Positions 50,447-59,019 are shown, counted from the stretch's first letter. The stretch is DNA of 64,000 nucleotides from Mycobacterium sp. 852013-50091_SCH5140682 (GCF_001665685.1 NZ_LZTB01000038.1:1-64000), one strand, 5' to 3'. Program-made: numbers and translations. The notes: generated by a model not told the origin, from the letters alone.

Positions 50447-51844
50447 TCAACTACAGGGTGTAATAGTGGCCCGTCCCCGTGGCCGCACCGTGGCCGGGAT
50501 CGGCCCCTTGGCCACGGTGGTGAACGGCACGTCAACCGGGAACTCGGCGCAGGTCGCGACGACTTCGACGGCGCGCACGATGGTGGCCAGCGCCAGCGTC
50601 GTCTCAAGCCGCGCGAAATGCTCGCCGATGCACGACCGCGCACCACCGGCGAACGGGATGAACTGCCAGCGGTCCCGCTGCCGGGTGTTCTCCGGGCTGA
50701 ACCGGTCGGGGTCGAACACCTCGGGATCCGGCCACAGCTGCGGATCGTGATGTACGGCGTAGATACCCAGTGCCACCAGGCTGCCCGCCTGGACCCGGTA
50801 GCCGTCCACAGCGATATCGCGAAGCGCCAGGCGGCCCACCCCGGCGGCGGGCGGGCAGAGGCGCATGGCTTCGTTCAGTACCTGCACGGTGTAGCCGAGG
50901 CTCGGCACGTCGGCCGGGGTCAACTCGCGGTCACCGAGCGCTGCGGCCTCGGCCGCCACCCGCTGCTGAATCTCGGGATGGCGGCCGAGTTGCCACAGCG
51001 CGTAGGTCAGCGCGGTGGCCGTCGTGTCGTGCCCGGCCAGCATGAAGATCAGCAGGTCGTTGCTGATGTCCTCATCGGACAGCGGGCAGCCGGTCTCCGG
51101 GTCGGTGGCCGCGATCAACGCCTGGACCAGCGGCGCGTCCCGGTCCGGATCAGAGCGACAGGCGCGCAGGATCTCGGTGGTCACCGCCCGCATCGCCGCG
51201 ACGGCGGCGCGGGCGCGGGCGCGCGCCGGGGTGGGAAGCCACCTGGGTGCCCGGACCGGACGCAGCGCCCGGTCGGTGGTGTACGACGACGCGACGTGCA
51301 TGTGCTCGACGATGACGCCAGCGCGCTCGTTGAGGTCGATACCCAACACCGAACGGCCCAGCGACTGCATGGTGACCCGGCGGCATTCGGCGTCGAGATC
51401 GATCCCGCCGCCGTCACCCCAGCTGTCGACCGCGGTCTGCGCGGCCCGCGACATGTGCCCGCCGAAGGCGCGCACGTTCAGTCTGGTGAACACCGGCTGC
51501 AATGCGCGTCTCCTGGGCCGCCACTGCTCATTGGGCAGCACGAACAGGCTGTCACCGGCGGCGTGGCGCACCTCGTCGTGCACGATGCACCGCTCGGCGA
51601 ACGCGTCGTTGCGCCCGAGCACGTCGCGGATGCCGTCCGGGGAGAACACCGCGACGAGCGGGGGCATCAGCCACGCGGGGCCGAACTGCACGCGCGTGAT
51701 GGGCCCGCCCGCGGCGCGCAGCACCAACTGGCCGGTGTCCAGTTCCCGCACGGCGTTTGCCAATTGTCGGATGGACAGCGGATTGCGAGGTGCAAGGGGC
51801 AGCGTGCTGACGTCATCGACATTCGCTGTGGCGTTCATCACCAT
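50447..51844 (-). CDS. Cytochrome P450
   Basis: This 465-residue P450 has the I-helix [18 protein letters not shown] in LNEAMRLCP, and the heme-binding loop [17 protein letters not shown] with Cys405. The N-terminus lacks a membrane anchor. It inserts oxygen into an unknown substrate, and no ferredoxin is nearby. It follows the Ddn-like genes on the same strand (18 bases) and precedes hemL. The family number is not assigned from sequence. Confidence 0.92.
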   Translation of the reverse strand: MVMNATANVDDVSTLPLAPRNPLSIRQLANAVRELDTGQLVLRAAGGPITRVQFGPAWLMPPLVAVFSPDGIRDVLGRNDAFAERCIVHDEVRHAAGDSLFVLPNEQWRPRRRALQPVFTRLNVRAFGGHMSRAAQTAVDSWGDGGGIDLDAECRRVTMQSLGRSVLGIDLNERAGVIVEHMHVASSYTTDRALRPVRAPRWLPTPARARARAAVAAMRAVTTEILRACRSDPDRDAPLVQALIAATDPETGCPLSDEDISNDLLIFMLAGHDTTATALTYALWQLGRHPEIQQRVAAEAAALGDRELTPADVPSLGYTVQVLNEAMRLCPPAAGVGRLALRDIAVDGYRVQAGSLVALGIYAVHHDPQLWPDPEVFDPDRFSPENTRQRDRWQFIPFAGGARSCIGEHFARLETTLALATIVRAVEVVATCAEFPVDVPFTTVAKGPIPATVRPRGRATITPCS

Positions 51845-51862
51845 CAGTTGTAGCCGAACGTC

Positions 51863-52249
51863 TCACCCGGCCGGGGTCAGCGCGAACACCGGGTGGTCCG
51901 CGTCGTCGGGCAGTTGCCTCCAGTAGCCTTCGACGACCTTGCCCGCCAGGGGCCGATAGGCGGCGATGATCGGCGCTCGTTGCTCCACCGGAACCTCGGC
52001 GGCGACGTAGCTGTCCGATCCCAGTGTGACGCGGGGTTCGGCCCGCACATTGCGTACCCATTCCGACTCACCCCGGGTCGAGACGAGGTACTTGACCCCG
52101 TTGACCTCGGGAACCACGACAGGAATCTGCTGAGGCTGTTTGCTGATTCGGGTGGTGACCGTCAGGGTCCGGCTCTGCCCGACGCCGGTGGCCATAGCGA
52201 TCCGGTTGAACACTGTGCGAACAAACCATCCAGGCTTGAGGTAGGCCAT
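51863..52249 (-). CDS. Ddn-family deazaflavin-dependent protein (minus copy)
   Basis: This 128-residue split-barrel protein (DUF385) has TRTLTVTTRISKQPQQIPVVVPEVNGVKYLVSTRGESEWVRNVRAEPRVTLG. The start is the ATG at 52249 (MAYLKPGWF). It is divergent from a second such gene at 52272: the two ATGs are 22 bases apart, so any promoter lies within the partner's coding region or the messages are leaderless. It is 18 bases upstream of the P450 and may be an F420-linked partner. Confidence 0.85.
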   Translation of the reverse strand: MAYLKPGWFVRTVFNRIAMATGVGQSRTLTVTTRISKQPQQIPVVVPEVNGVKYLVSTRGESEWVRNVRAEPRVTLGSDSYVAAEVPVEQRAPIIAAYRPLAGKVVEGYWRQLPDDADHPVFALTPAG

Positions 52250-52271
52250 AAAGCACGAGTTTGATGGGAGC

Positions 52272-52652
52272 ATGCAGCTACCGCAATCGCTGGCTCGCTT
52301 CAATCGCCACGTGACCAATCCCATCCAACGCCTGTGGGCCGGCTGGGCCCCGACCTTCGGAATCCTTGAGCACGTCGGTCGCAAATCGGGCAAGACCTAC
52401 CGCACCCCGCTGAGCGTGTTCAGCACCGACGACGGCGTGGCGATCATGCTGACCTACGGCCCGGATCGGGACTGGCTGAAGAACCTCACCGCCGCCGGTC
52501 ACGCCCAGATCCGCCGCCATGGCAAGACCATCCGGGTGCAGGATCCGCGGGTGGTGACCAAGGAAGAAGCCGCCGAGCACGTGACAGGCGTGATGCGACG
52601 GCCGTTCGCCCGGTTGCCCTTCGAGCAGGCCGTCCTGCTGACCCAGGTGTAG
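52272..52652 (+). CDS. Ddn-family deazaflavin-dependent protein (plus copy)
   Basis: This 126-residue split-barrel protein of the same DUF385/Ddn family has RKSGKTYRTPLSVFSTDDGVAIMLTYGPDRDWLKNLTAAGHAQI. It is divergent from its relative at 51863 with only 22 bases between starts; the GGGAG 4 bases before the ATG may serve as a ribosome site. It converges with the DUF5994 gene (24 bases). Confidence 0.85.
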   Translation: MQLPQSLARFNRHVTNPIQRLWAGWAPTFGILEHVGRKSGKTYRTPLSVFSTDDGVAIMLTYGPDRDWLKNLTAAGHAQIRRHGKTIRVQDPRVVTKEEAAEHVTGVMRRPFARLPFEQAVLLTQV

Positions 52653-52676
52653 CCGGCGCCTGCGCGCCCGCCCGCG

Positions 52677-53177
52677 TCAGCCTTCAGCCACCGCCGCCTT
52701 GCGGACCGGGCGGGCCCATCTGGCGGATTCCGCCAGCGCGGTGTCGACGACCGAGTCGGCGATCGCGAACAGCGGGGTGTTGCGGTCGGCACTGGTGATC
52801 GGCAGCACCGCCGCACAGCGCATCACCAGAGCTCCCAGCGCCAGCGATGTTCTCGGCGGCACCACCAGCAACGTGATGTCGGCGTTGCGACCGGTCACCC
52901 TGATCAGGCGCAGACGCTTGGGACGCGTCACGGTTGCCCAACGGCTTCCGACGACCATCGCGTCCAGGTCGAGCTGCCCCTCGGTCTCCGACCAATTCAG
53001 ACAGATCTCGACAATCTCGCCCAGCTGGTGCTGCAGCGCCGCGACCAGATTGGGCAGTTCGGTGGCCAGCGACCCGGAATAGGGCCACCACGCCCCGTCG
53101 ATGTCGGCTCCCAATTGCTTGGCCAACACGACCCGTACCGGTCGCGCTGAGCGTCGGGGGCCCTCCAAGCCGTTCAT
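52677..53177 (-). CDS. DUF5994 protein
   Basis: This 166-residue protein matches the mycobacterial DUF5994 type: GAWWPYSGSLATELPNLVAALQHQLGEIVEICLNWSETEGQLDLDAMVVGSRWATVTRPKRLRLIRV, then a C-terminal basic/helical tail. The family's function is unknown. It is followed at its start side by a 720-base region without a supported gene. Confidence 0.75.
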   Translation of the reverse strand: MNGLEGPRRSARPVRVVLAKQLGADIDGAWWPYSGSLATELPNLVAALQHQLGEIVEICLNWSETEGQLDLDAMVVGSRWATVTRPKRLRLIRVTGRNADITLLVVPPRTSLALGALVMRCAAVLPITSADRNTPLFAIADSVVDTALAESARWARPVRKAAVAEG

Positions 53178-53671
53178 GATGTCGTCGGACCGGGAAGCGA
53201 ATGATTGTCAGAGTCGCTCGAAAAAATCGGTGCCTCAACGGGTATCGCGAGGTTCGTATAGTCGTCGATGTCGACGGGCGGACAAGTATGAGAAAAGACG
53301 ACGGAAGACTCCATAAGCCCGCTCCTAGGTCGGTGTGGGTCCGGCCGCATGCGTCGCGGTGGGAACCACCAATCGATGCATGATCTGCAGGCTGATCGCG
53401 TCGACAATGGAAGGATCCAGACGGCTGAGACCGCCGGCTACCCCGCTGAGAGATGTGACGCCTACCTGCACCAAACTACACCCACCACCGCCGACGACGC
53501 AGCGATCGGCCTGGCTGCACCGGCGTGGCGTCACGCGAAATCTGCCGTCGGCCATGGCCATCGGTATCTCCGGCGGCAGGAGCAGACCGAACTGCCGGCA
53601 GGTTCGCCGGCTCGCGCCCTGCCGATTTGGAGGCACCAAGTACACTTGGGATAACTCGGCGGTACTTCGTC

Positions 53672-53693
53672 GCCTGACTGGTCAAAGTCAGGC
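53672..53693. repeat. Perfect 8-bp stem-loop
   Basis: GCCTGACT-GGTCAA-AGTCAGGC, 206 bases upstream of the cold-shock gene. It has no T-run, so a terminator role is unlikely; it may be an operator or part of the leader RNA. Confidence 0.7.
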
Positions 53694-53838
53694 CGTCGCC
53701 GAATCGAAATATGACCGGTCGCGGTCAAGGCGGGAGCGTCACTTTGACGCCACAGCATGACTTCAGCACGGTCGTCCTCGGCACTCGACAGCCCGCGACC
53801 TCGGCACACCAGTAGCCGACCACCGTTACCTGTTGGGC

Positions 53839-53867
53839 CCCAATATATTTGGGCGCATCGACGATGC
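53839..53867. repeat. Two adjacent palindromes in the cspA leader
   Basis: CCCAA-TATAT-TTGGG (53839-53853) is followed by GCATCG-A-CGATGC (53855-53867), ending 31 bases before the cold-shock gene ATG. Cold-shock genes often have structured leaders that sense temperature; this is a candidate. Confidence 0.6.
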
Positions 53868-53898
53868 GTTCATCGAAAAAAGAGAAAGTAGTAAAAGC

Positions 53899-54102
53899 AT
53901 GACCGAAGGAACCGTGAAGTGGTTTAACAACGACAAGGGCTTTGGCTTCATTGCCCCGGATGGCGGTGCGGCCGACGTGTTCGTTCACCACAGCGAGATC
54001 CAGGGCAGCGGCTACCACACGCTGGAGGAGAACCAGCGGGTGAAGTTCGAAGTCACTCAGGGCGCCAAGGGCCCGCAAGCGGTGGGCGTAACCGCTCTCT
54101 GA
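53899..54102 (+). CDS. cspA: Cold-shock protein
   Basis: This 67-residue single OB-fold protein has RNP1 (GFGFIA) and RNP2 (VFVHH) nucleic-acid-binding motifs in order: [18 protein letters not shown] and a C-terminal [11 protein letters not shown]. It acts as an RNA chaperone in translation and mRNA turnover. Upstream is a purine-rich stretch (AAAAGAGAAAGTAG). The start ATG at 53899 fits the universal M-x-G-TVKWFN start. A terminator-like hairpin follows at 54111-54172. Confidence 0.95.
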   Translation: MTEGTVKWFNNDKGFGFIAPDGGAADVFVHHSEIQGSGYHTLEENQRVKFEVTQGAKGPQAVGVTAL

Positions 54103-54110
54103 TCACTTCC

Positions 54111-54172
54111 GGAACCCCGGGACTGGCGCCGCGGCAGAGCCGAGCGCGCGGTTCCGGGGTTTCGCGCGTTTT
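54111..54172 (+). terminator. Likely intrinsic terminator after cspA
   Basis: GGAACCCCGG (54111-54120) pairs with CCGGGGTTTC (54154-54163) at 9 of 10 positions, with a 33-base loop, followed by GCGCGTTTT at 54164-54172. The loop is long, so confidence is moderate. Confidence 0.55.
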
Positions 54173-54227
54173 CAAGAAAGTGCGTCCAGCTGCGGAAACG
54201 CCGATCTTGATAGCATCTGCTCGTGCG

Positions 54228-54298
54228 GATTTGCCGGATCGGCCGGCCGGCCGCGTGCCCCTGGGTGGGACGGCAAATCGGTTTTAGCCGCAAAACCG
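54228..54298. promoter_or_regulatory. Nested inverted repeats in the desaturase leader
   Basis: GATTTGCCG (54228-54236) pairs with CGGCAAATC (54271-54279), 9 of 9. Immediately after, CGGTTTT (54279-54285) pairs with AAAACCG (54292-54298), 7 of 7. The outer arms share one base (54279), so the two stems compete slightly. They lie 75-145 bases before the desaturase start and could be a protein operator or a folding RNA leader. Confidence 0.65.
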
Positions 54299-54372
54299 GG
54301 TACCTTGCATGCGTATATCCAGGCAGATAACGCGGACACACACCGGTCGGGCTAACACTTAAGGGGACCCTG

Positions 54373-55338
54373 TTGCAGAGATATTTGACCGACGTCGAGG
54401 TTCTCAAGGAGCTCGAGCCGGTTGCTGAGGCAGGTCTCAATCATCACCTGAAGGTGGCCAAGGAGTGGCATCCGCACGACTATGTCCCGTGGGATCTGGG
54501 CCGTAACTTCGCCGCGCTGGGCGGCGAGGACTGGGACCCCGAACAATCCCGGCTGTCCGAGGTCGCCAAGGTCGCGATGGTCACCAATCTGCTCACCGAG
54601 GACAACCTGCCGTCCTACCACCGGGGCGCAGCCAACCACTTCTCGCTCGACGGCGCCTGGGGCCACTGGGTCAACCAGTGGACCGCCGAGGAAAACCGGC
54701 ACGGCATCGTCATCCGCGACTACCTCGTCGTCACCCGCGGTGTCGATCCCGTGGCGCTGGAACGCATGCGCATGGAGCACATGCGCAACGGCTACGACCC
54801 CGACGAAGAAGAACGCGAAATCCATGAGCCCGGCCCGCTGATGATCTCGGCGTACGCCACGCTGCAGGAGCTCGCCACCCGGGTCAGCCACCGCAACACC
54901 GGCAAGATCTGCGACGACCCCATCGCCGAGTCGATGCTGCAGCGCGTCGCGACCGACGAGAACCTGCACATGGTCTTCTACCGCAACATGTTCTCGGCCG
55001 GTTTCGACCTCGCGCCCGACCAGGCGATGGAAGCGGTGTGCGCCATCATCGAAGGATTCCGGATGCCCGGCCGCGGTATGCCGAACTGGCGCCGCAACAG
55101 CGTGATCATGGCCAAACACGGCATTTACGATCTGCGCCAGCACCTCGAAGAGGTCGTGATGCCCAACGTCAAGAAGTGGCGGATCTTCGAGCGCAACGAC
55201 GTGACCGCAATCGGCGAGAAGCGCCGCGAGCAGCTCGCCGACTACCTGGAGGATCTGCAGAAACAGGTCGTCAAGTTCGAGGAGCAGCGCGACCGCATGC
55301 TCGCGCGCGAGGCCGCCAAGGCTGAGCGCTCGGCGTAG
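54373..55338 (+). CDS. desA: Acyl-[acyl-carrier-protein] desaturase (DesA1-like)
   Basis: This 321-residue ferritin-like diiron desaturase introduces a double bond into an acyl-ACP, feeding mycolate or other unsaturated lipid synthesis. It shows TEDNLPSYHR (about 76-85), TAEENRHGIVIRDYLV (second helix ligands) and ATDENLHMVFYRNM (later E and H), closely following M. tuberculosis DesA1 along its length, and a C-terminal VVMPNVKKWRIFERND. The start is taken as the TTG at 54373 because AAGGGG is 6 bases upstream; the first ATG in frame is much later. A structured leader precedes it. Confidence 0.9.
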   Translation: MQRYLTDVEVLKELEPVAEAGLNHHLKVAKEWHPHDYVPWDLGRNFAALGGEDWDPEQSRLSEVAKVAMVTNLLTEDNLPSYHRGAANHFSLDGAWGHWVNQWTAEENRHGIVIRDYLVVTRGVDPVALERMRMEHMRNGYDPDEEEREIHEPGPLMISAYATLQELATRVSHRNTGKICDDPIAESMLQRVATDENLHMVFYRNMFSAGFDLAPDQAMEAVCAIIEGFRMPGRGMPNWRRNSVIMAKHGIYDLRQHLEEVVMPNVKKWRIFERNDVTAIGEKRREQLADYLEDLQKQVVKFEEQRDRMLAREAAKAERSA

Positions 55339-55354
55339 CCAGCCGGCGGGGCAC

Positions 55355-56854
55355 CTAGGCGAGTGACATGTCGGCGGGTGGGCGGACCTCGCGCCGCAGG
55401 ATCTTGCCGGTAGCGCTCATCGGCAGGGTGTCGGCGATCCACACCTTCCGCGGGTACTTATAGGCAGCCACCTGCTCTTTCACGAACGCCCGCAGCTCGT
55501 GGGGCGTCGCATGCGAGCCGCGCTTCAACACCACCGCCGCGCCGACCTCCTCCCCCAGCGACTCATGAGGCAGGCCGACCACGGCAGCCGCGGCGACGGC
55601 GGGATGCGCGTAGAGGACGTCCTCGATCTCGCTCGGGTAGACGTTGTACCCGCCCCGAATGATCAATGCCTTCTTGCGGTCGACGACGTAGAAGTAGCCG
55701 TCATCATCGGTGCGGCCGATGTCGCCGGTGGCTAGCCACCCGTCGATGATCGTGTGCGCGGTCGCCTCGGGCAGACCCGAGTAGCCTTTCATCACGTTGT
55801 GGCCGCGGATCTGGATCTCACCGGCCACGCCTGATGCCACGGGCACTCCCCGATCGTCGACAACCCGCATCTGCACACCTTCGATCGGAACGCCGATCGA
55901 GCCGATCTTGCGTTCCCGGTCGGGCGGGTTGAAGCACGCCAGCGGGGACGTCTCGGATAGCCCGTAGCCTTCGAGGACGACGCAGCCGAAGCGTTCTTCG
56001 AAGCCGCGCAACAACTCTCGCGGCAGGGCCGCACCACCGGACAGGCATATGCGCAACGAGCCGGTGTTCCACTCGCCTGCCGCGTGCAGCATCGCCGAGT
56101 ACATCGTCGGCACCCCGGCGAACACCGTCACGCGCCGGCGCGCGATGAGGTCCAGGGTGTCCTCACCGGTGAACCTGGGCAGCATGACGAGGTTGGCTGC
56201 CGTCGCCACCGCCACGTTGAGCGCACACGTCATCCCGAACGCGTGAAACAGCGGCAGGCAGGCCAGGATGACGTCGTCGGGGCCCGATCGGATCACCTGC
56301 CGAGCCGCCACGGCCTGGTTCTTCTGCAGGTTGCCGTGGGTGAGTTCGGCGCCCTTGGGAACACCAGTCGTGCCGGACGTGTGCAGGATGACGGCCGTGT
56401 CGTCATCGCCGCGGACGACCGAATCCCGCACGGGCGCCTGATGTTCGGTCAACGCGGCAAGTCCGTCGTCATCCACCACGCACACCGGCACACCGGCGCT
56501 CGCCGCACCTGCGTGGGCGGCCGAGGCGTGGTCGGGGTGCGAAAAGAGAAGGCGTGCATCGGTATTGGAGAGAAAGAAGTCGACTTCTCGCGCACTCTGC
56601 AGCGGATTCATCGGGACGACGACCGCGCCGGCACGCAGGATGCCGTAGTAGAGCATGGCGAACGCGGGCACGTTCGGCAACATCAGGCCCACCCGGTCCC
56701 CCGGGCCGATACCGCCCGCGTGCAGGAAAGCCGCGACCCGGCTTGCCGATTCGTCGAACGCGCGGAACGTCACCGTGCGCTCGCCGAGCGTCAGCGCGTC
56801 GGCGTCCGGATACATCGCTGCCGCCTCGCGCAGATTAACCGCAACATTGGTCAC
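55355..56854 (-). CDS. Long-chain acyl-CoA ligase (FadD family)
   Basis: This 499-residue ligase has HTSGTTGVPKGAELTHGN (P-loop), EGYGLSETSPL, GDIGRTDDDGYFYVVDRKK and the C-terminal MSATGKILRREV lysine. It activates a fatty or other organic acid as acyl-CoA. It is divergent from the XRE-TetR regulator gene (start 56999, 144 bases away), whose palindrome overlaps its own start codon, so the ligase may share the control. It converges with the desaturase. Confidence 0.9.
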   Translation of the reverse strand: MTNVAVNLREAAAMYPDADALTLGERTVTFRAFDESASRVAAFLHAGGIGPGDRVGLMLPNVPAFAMLYYGILRAGAVVVPMNPLQSAREVDFFLSNTDARLLFSHPDHASAAHAGAASAGVPVCVVDDDGLAALTEHQAPVRDSVVRGDDDTAVILHTSGTTGVPKGAELTHGNLQKNQAVAARQVIRSGPDDVILACLPLFHAFGMTCALNVAVATAANLVMLPRFTGEDTLDLIARRRVTVFAGVPTMYSAMLHAAGEWNTGSLRICLSGGAALPRELLRGFEERFGCVVLEGYGLSETSPLACFNPPDRERKIGSIGVPIEGVQMRVVDDRGVPVASGVAGEIQIRGHNVMKGYSGLPEATAHTIIDGWLATGDIGRTDDDGYFYVVDRKKALIIRGGYNVYPSEIEDVLYAHPAVAAAAVVGLPHESLGEEVGAAVVLKRGSHATPHELRAFVKEQVAAYKYPRKVWIADTLPMSATGKILRREVRPPADMSLA

Positions 56855-56990
56855 CCGGTACTCCTACGAATGGGGAAGTTTCGACGCCTCAACCATGTCC
56901 GCCGGTGCCGCGCTCCGACAATGGTGCGCGGGACAAACCGGGGCCCGGGATCGTGTGGGCCGGGACAATCAGCCGGGGCGACGCCTATCA

Positions 56991-57009
56991 TGTTCAGCAT
57001 GGCTGAACA
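56991..57009. promoter_or_regulatory. Operator 1 of the XRE-TetR regulator
   Basis: TGTTCAG-N5-CTGAACA, a perfect 7-bp inverted repeat with a 5-base centre that includes the regulator start codon (ATG at 56999-57001). An identical arrangement (operator 2) lies at 57846-57864, just after the gene. Autoregulation is inferred. Confidence 0.8.
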
Positions 57010-57838
57010 CACTGGCGCGCTCGTGCGGTCCGCCCGCGTGCGGGCCGGGGTCTCGTTACGCCAGCTGGCCACCCGCATCGGCGTGAGCCCGGCGACGATG
57101 AGCGCGATCGAGAACGACAAGGCAGGCCTCAGCGTGGATCGGCTCTACGCGATCGCCGAGGCGCTGGGCACGTCGGCCACCGAGATGTTGCGGGCACCCG
57201 AGCCCGACCATGTTCCGCGGCCCCGCGTCCACGACAACATCCCTGGCGCAGACTGGCGCGCGTTTCCCGCGTTGAACCTGGACCCAGTGCTCATGGCCGC
57301 CATCTCGGTGTTCGTCCGCACCGGCTACCACGGGGCCACCATGCGGACCATCGCCACCGCCGCGCACATGAGTGTCCCCGGCGTCTACCACCACTACCCG
57401 AGCAAGCAGCGCCTGCTGGTGGCGATTCTCGACGTCGCGATGAGCGAGTTGCACTGGCTCATCCCGGCGGCCAGGACCGAAGGGGCCACGCCCACCCAGC
57501 GATTCAGCAACATGGTCGAGGCACTCGCGCTGTTCCACACCCACCGCAGGGACCTGGCCTTCATCGGCGCGAGCGAGATGCGCAGCATTCTGCCGCCTGA
57601 CCACGAGCGAATCTCCGCGCTACGCAACGACATCCAGTACATGCTCGACGACGCGGCCGACGACGCGATCGCGACGGGCGAATTCCGCACGCCGCACGCC
57701 CGCGACGCCACCCGGGCGATATCCACCATGTGCACGTCGCTGCCGTCGTGGTTCCAGCCCTCCGGGCCGACGTCGGCGTCGGAGATCGCGCGGGAGTACG
57801 CGCGGTTCGCCGTCGACATCATGCGCGGCGGCAACTGA
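56999..57838 (+). CDS. XRE-TetR fusion transcriptional regulator
   Basis: This 279-residue protein joins two DNA-binding folds: an N-terminal XRE/cro-type HTH (residues 8-62, VRSARVRAGVSLRQLATRIGVSPATMSAIENDKAGLS) and a TetR-type HTH (about 96-145, VFVRTGYHGATMRTIATAAHMSVPGVYHHYPSKQRLL) followed by a ligand-binding helical domain. Fusion of the two is uncommon. The ATG at 56999 (an in-frame ATG is 9 bases upstream at 56990) lies inside operator 1. The same palindrome follows the gene before the phosphotransferase-SDR-dehydrogenase operon, so it likely controls itself, that operon and the divergent FadD gene. The ligand may be a fatty acyl-CoA (inference). Confidence 0.88.
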   Translation: MAEHTGALVRSARVRAGVSLRQLATRIGVSPATMSAIENDKAGLSVDRLYAIAEALGTSATEMLRAPEPDHVPRPRVHDNIPGADWRAFPALNLDPVLMAAISVFVRTGYHGATMRTIATAAHMSVPGVYHHYPSKQRLLVAILDVAMSELHWLIPAARTEGATPTQRFSNMVEALALFHTHRRDLAFIGASEMRSILPPDHERISALRNDIQYMLDDAADDAIATGEFRTPHARDATRAISTMCTSLPSWFQPSGPTSASEIAREYARFAVDIMRGGN

Positions 57839-57845
57839 GGTTCAC

Positions 57846-57864
57846 TGTTCAGCTCAACTGAACA
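57846..57864. promoter_or_regulatory. Operator 2 (copy of the XRE-TetR palindrome)
   Basis: TGTTCAG-CTCAA-CTGAACA, identical half-sites and spacing to operator 1 at 56991-57009. It lies 124 bases before the phosphotransferase start and 8 bases after the regulator stop, in the promoter region of the downstream operon. Confidence 0.8.
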
Positions 57865-57925
57865 TTTCAATCCGGTCGAGTCGACCCTGTTGACAAAACG
57901 GCTGTATCCGCTTCAACATTGGATT

Positions 57926-57949
57926 ACCGAGCGTTATCGAACGTTCGGT
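57926..57949. promoter_or_regulatory. Second inverted repeat before the aph-SDR-ACAD operon
   Basis: ACCGAGCG at 57926-57933 pairs with CGTTCGGT at 57942-57949 (7 of 8), and a perfect palindrome CGAACGTTCG is nested at 57938-57947. It is 38 bases before the phosphotransferase ATG. It looks like a TetR-type site different from operators 1 and 2. Confidence 0.6.
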
Positions 57950-57987
57950 CGGGATTGCGTCCCACCAGCCTCAGAACGGAACACCTG

Positions 57988-59019
57988 ATGACCGACGTCG
58001 AATCGCTGCTGCACCCGGCCCGACTGGGCCCAGCTCTGGCCAAGGCCACCGCCGACGACCGCTGGGCTACGTTCGACGCTCGGCTCATCGCCGGCGGCAA
58101 GTCGAACCTGACCTTCGAACTGACCTCTGCCGCAGGAGAATTGATTCTGCGCCGCCCACCGCAGGGGCCTCTGCTACCGAGTGCGCACGACATGGCCCGC
58201 GAGGCGCGCGTGCAACGGGCGCTGGCACAGACATCCGTGCCGGTCGCATCGATCGTGTTCACCGAGACCGCGGCGCTGACCCTCGACACCCCGTTCTACG
58301 TGATGGAGAAGGTCGCCGGCCACGCCATCCGCGACGCCATGCCTGCGGGTTACGCGACGGCGCCCGCAGATCGGCGCAAGATCGCCGACGCCCTCATCGA
58401 CACATTGGCCGACCTGCATGGTATCCAACCCGCATCCGTAGGCCTCGACGACTACGGCAGGCCCGAGGGTTTCCTGGCCCGGCAGGTCAGCCGCTGGCGA
58501 AAGCAGTCGCTGGCCAGTCGTTCTCGCGACGTGCCCGCGCTCGATGCCCTGGCGACCGCGCTGGAAGCTGACCTGCCCGCCAGCCCGCCGCCGGCCATCG
58601 TGCACGGCGACTTCCGATTGGACAACTGCCTGATGGATCCGAAAGACCCGGGCCGCGTCGCGGCAGTTCTCGACTGGGAACTGTCGACGATCGGCGACCC
58701 GCTCACCGACCTGGGCCTCCTGATGTTCTACTGGCCGCAGCACGGTGAACCCAACATCCCGCTGGTGCCGACGGTCACCACACAGGAGGGTTTCCCGCCG
58801 CGGTCGTATCTGTTGTCCCGCTACGCCGAACGGACCGGCCGCGACGTCTCGGCGGTGCCGTTCTACGAAGCGTTCGCACGGTTCAAATTCGCCGTCATCA
58901 TCCAGGGCGTCGCAGCGCGATCGGCGGCGGGAATGATGGCGGGCCAAGATTTCGGCGAGGTGGAAAGCGACGTCATCCGGCTCGCCGAGGCCGGCCTCGA
59001 CGCGTTGGGAGCGGCGTGA
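57988..59019 (+). CDS. Phosphotransferase family protein (ACAD10-like kinase domain)
   Basis: This 343-residue protein has an aminoglycoside-phosphotransferase-like kinase fold: GGKSNLTFELTSAAGELILRRPP, HGDFRLDNCLMD (catalytic loop with D) and VLDWELSTIGDPLTDLGLLMFYW (Mg-binding D). The kinase domain of mammalian ACAD10/11, which acts on hydroxy-acyl-CoA, is the nearest type; in bacteria such genes occur with acyl-CoA dehydrogenases, exactly as here. The start is ATG at 57988. Its stop overlaps the SDR start (TGATG). Confidence 0.87.
   Translation: MTDVESLLHPARLGPALAKATADDRWATFDARLIAGGKSNLTFELTSAAGELILRRPPQGPLLPSAHDMAREARVQRALAQTSVPVASIVFTETAALTLDTPFYVMEKVAGHAIRDAMPAGYATAPADRRKIADALIDTLADLHGIQPASVGLDDYGRPEGFLARQVSRWRKQSLASRSRDVPALDALATALEADLPASPPPAIVHGDFRLDNCLMDPKDPGRVAAVLDWELSTIGDPLTDLGLLMFYWPQHGEPNIPLVPTVTTQEGFPPRSYLLSRYAERTGRDVSAVPFYEAFARFKFAVIIQGVAARSAAGMMAGQDFGEVESDVIRLAEAGLDALGAA

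Larger units (their letters stand above)
53178..53898. other. Region of 720 bases without a supported gene
   Basis: Only short, low-quality frames were seen on both strands; the longest on the minus strand (53325-53645) has no recognisable domain. The right part contains a perfect 8-bp stem hairpin (53672-53693) and two palindromes just upstream of cspA (53839-53867). It may be the long untranslated leader and promoter of the cold-shock gene plus decayed sequence. Confidence 0.6.

Noticed and set aside
53240..53245. GGGTAT as a SigF-type -10 element
   Set aside because: No GTTT-type -35 at the right spacing (15-17 bases).
53325..53654. Short frames on both strands upstream of cspA
   Set aside because: No domain, no ribosome site and weak composition; left as an unassigned region.
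54281..54302. SigF-type promoter before the desaturase (GTTTT ... GGGTAC)
   Set aside because: The spacer is 13 bases, shorter than the consensus; the sequence is better explained by the inverted repeat.
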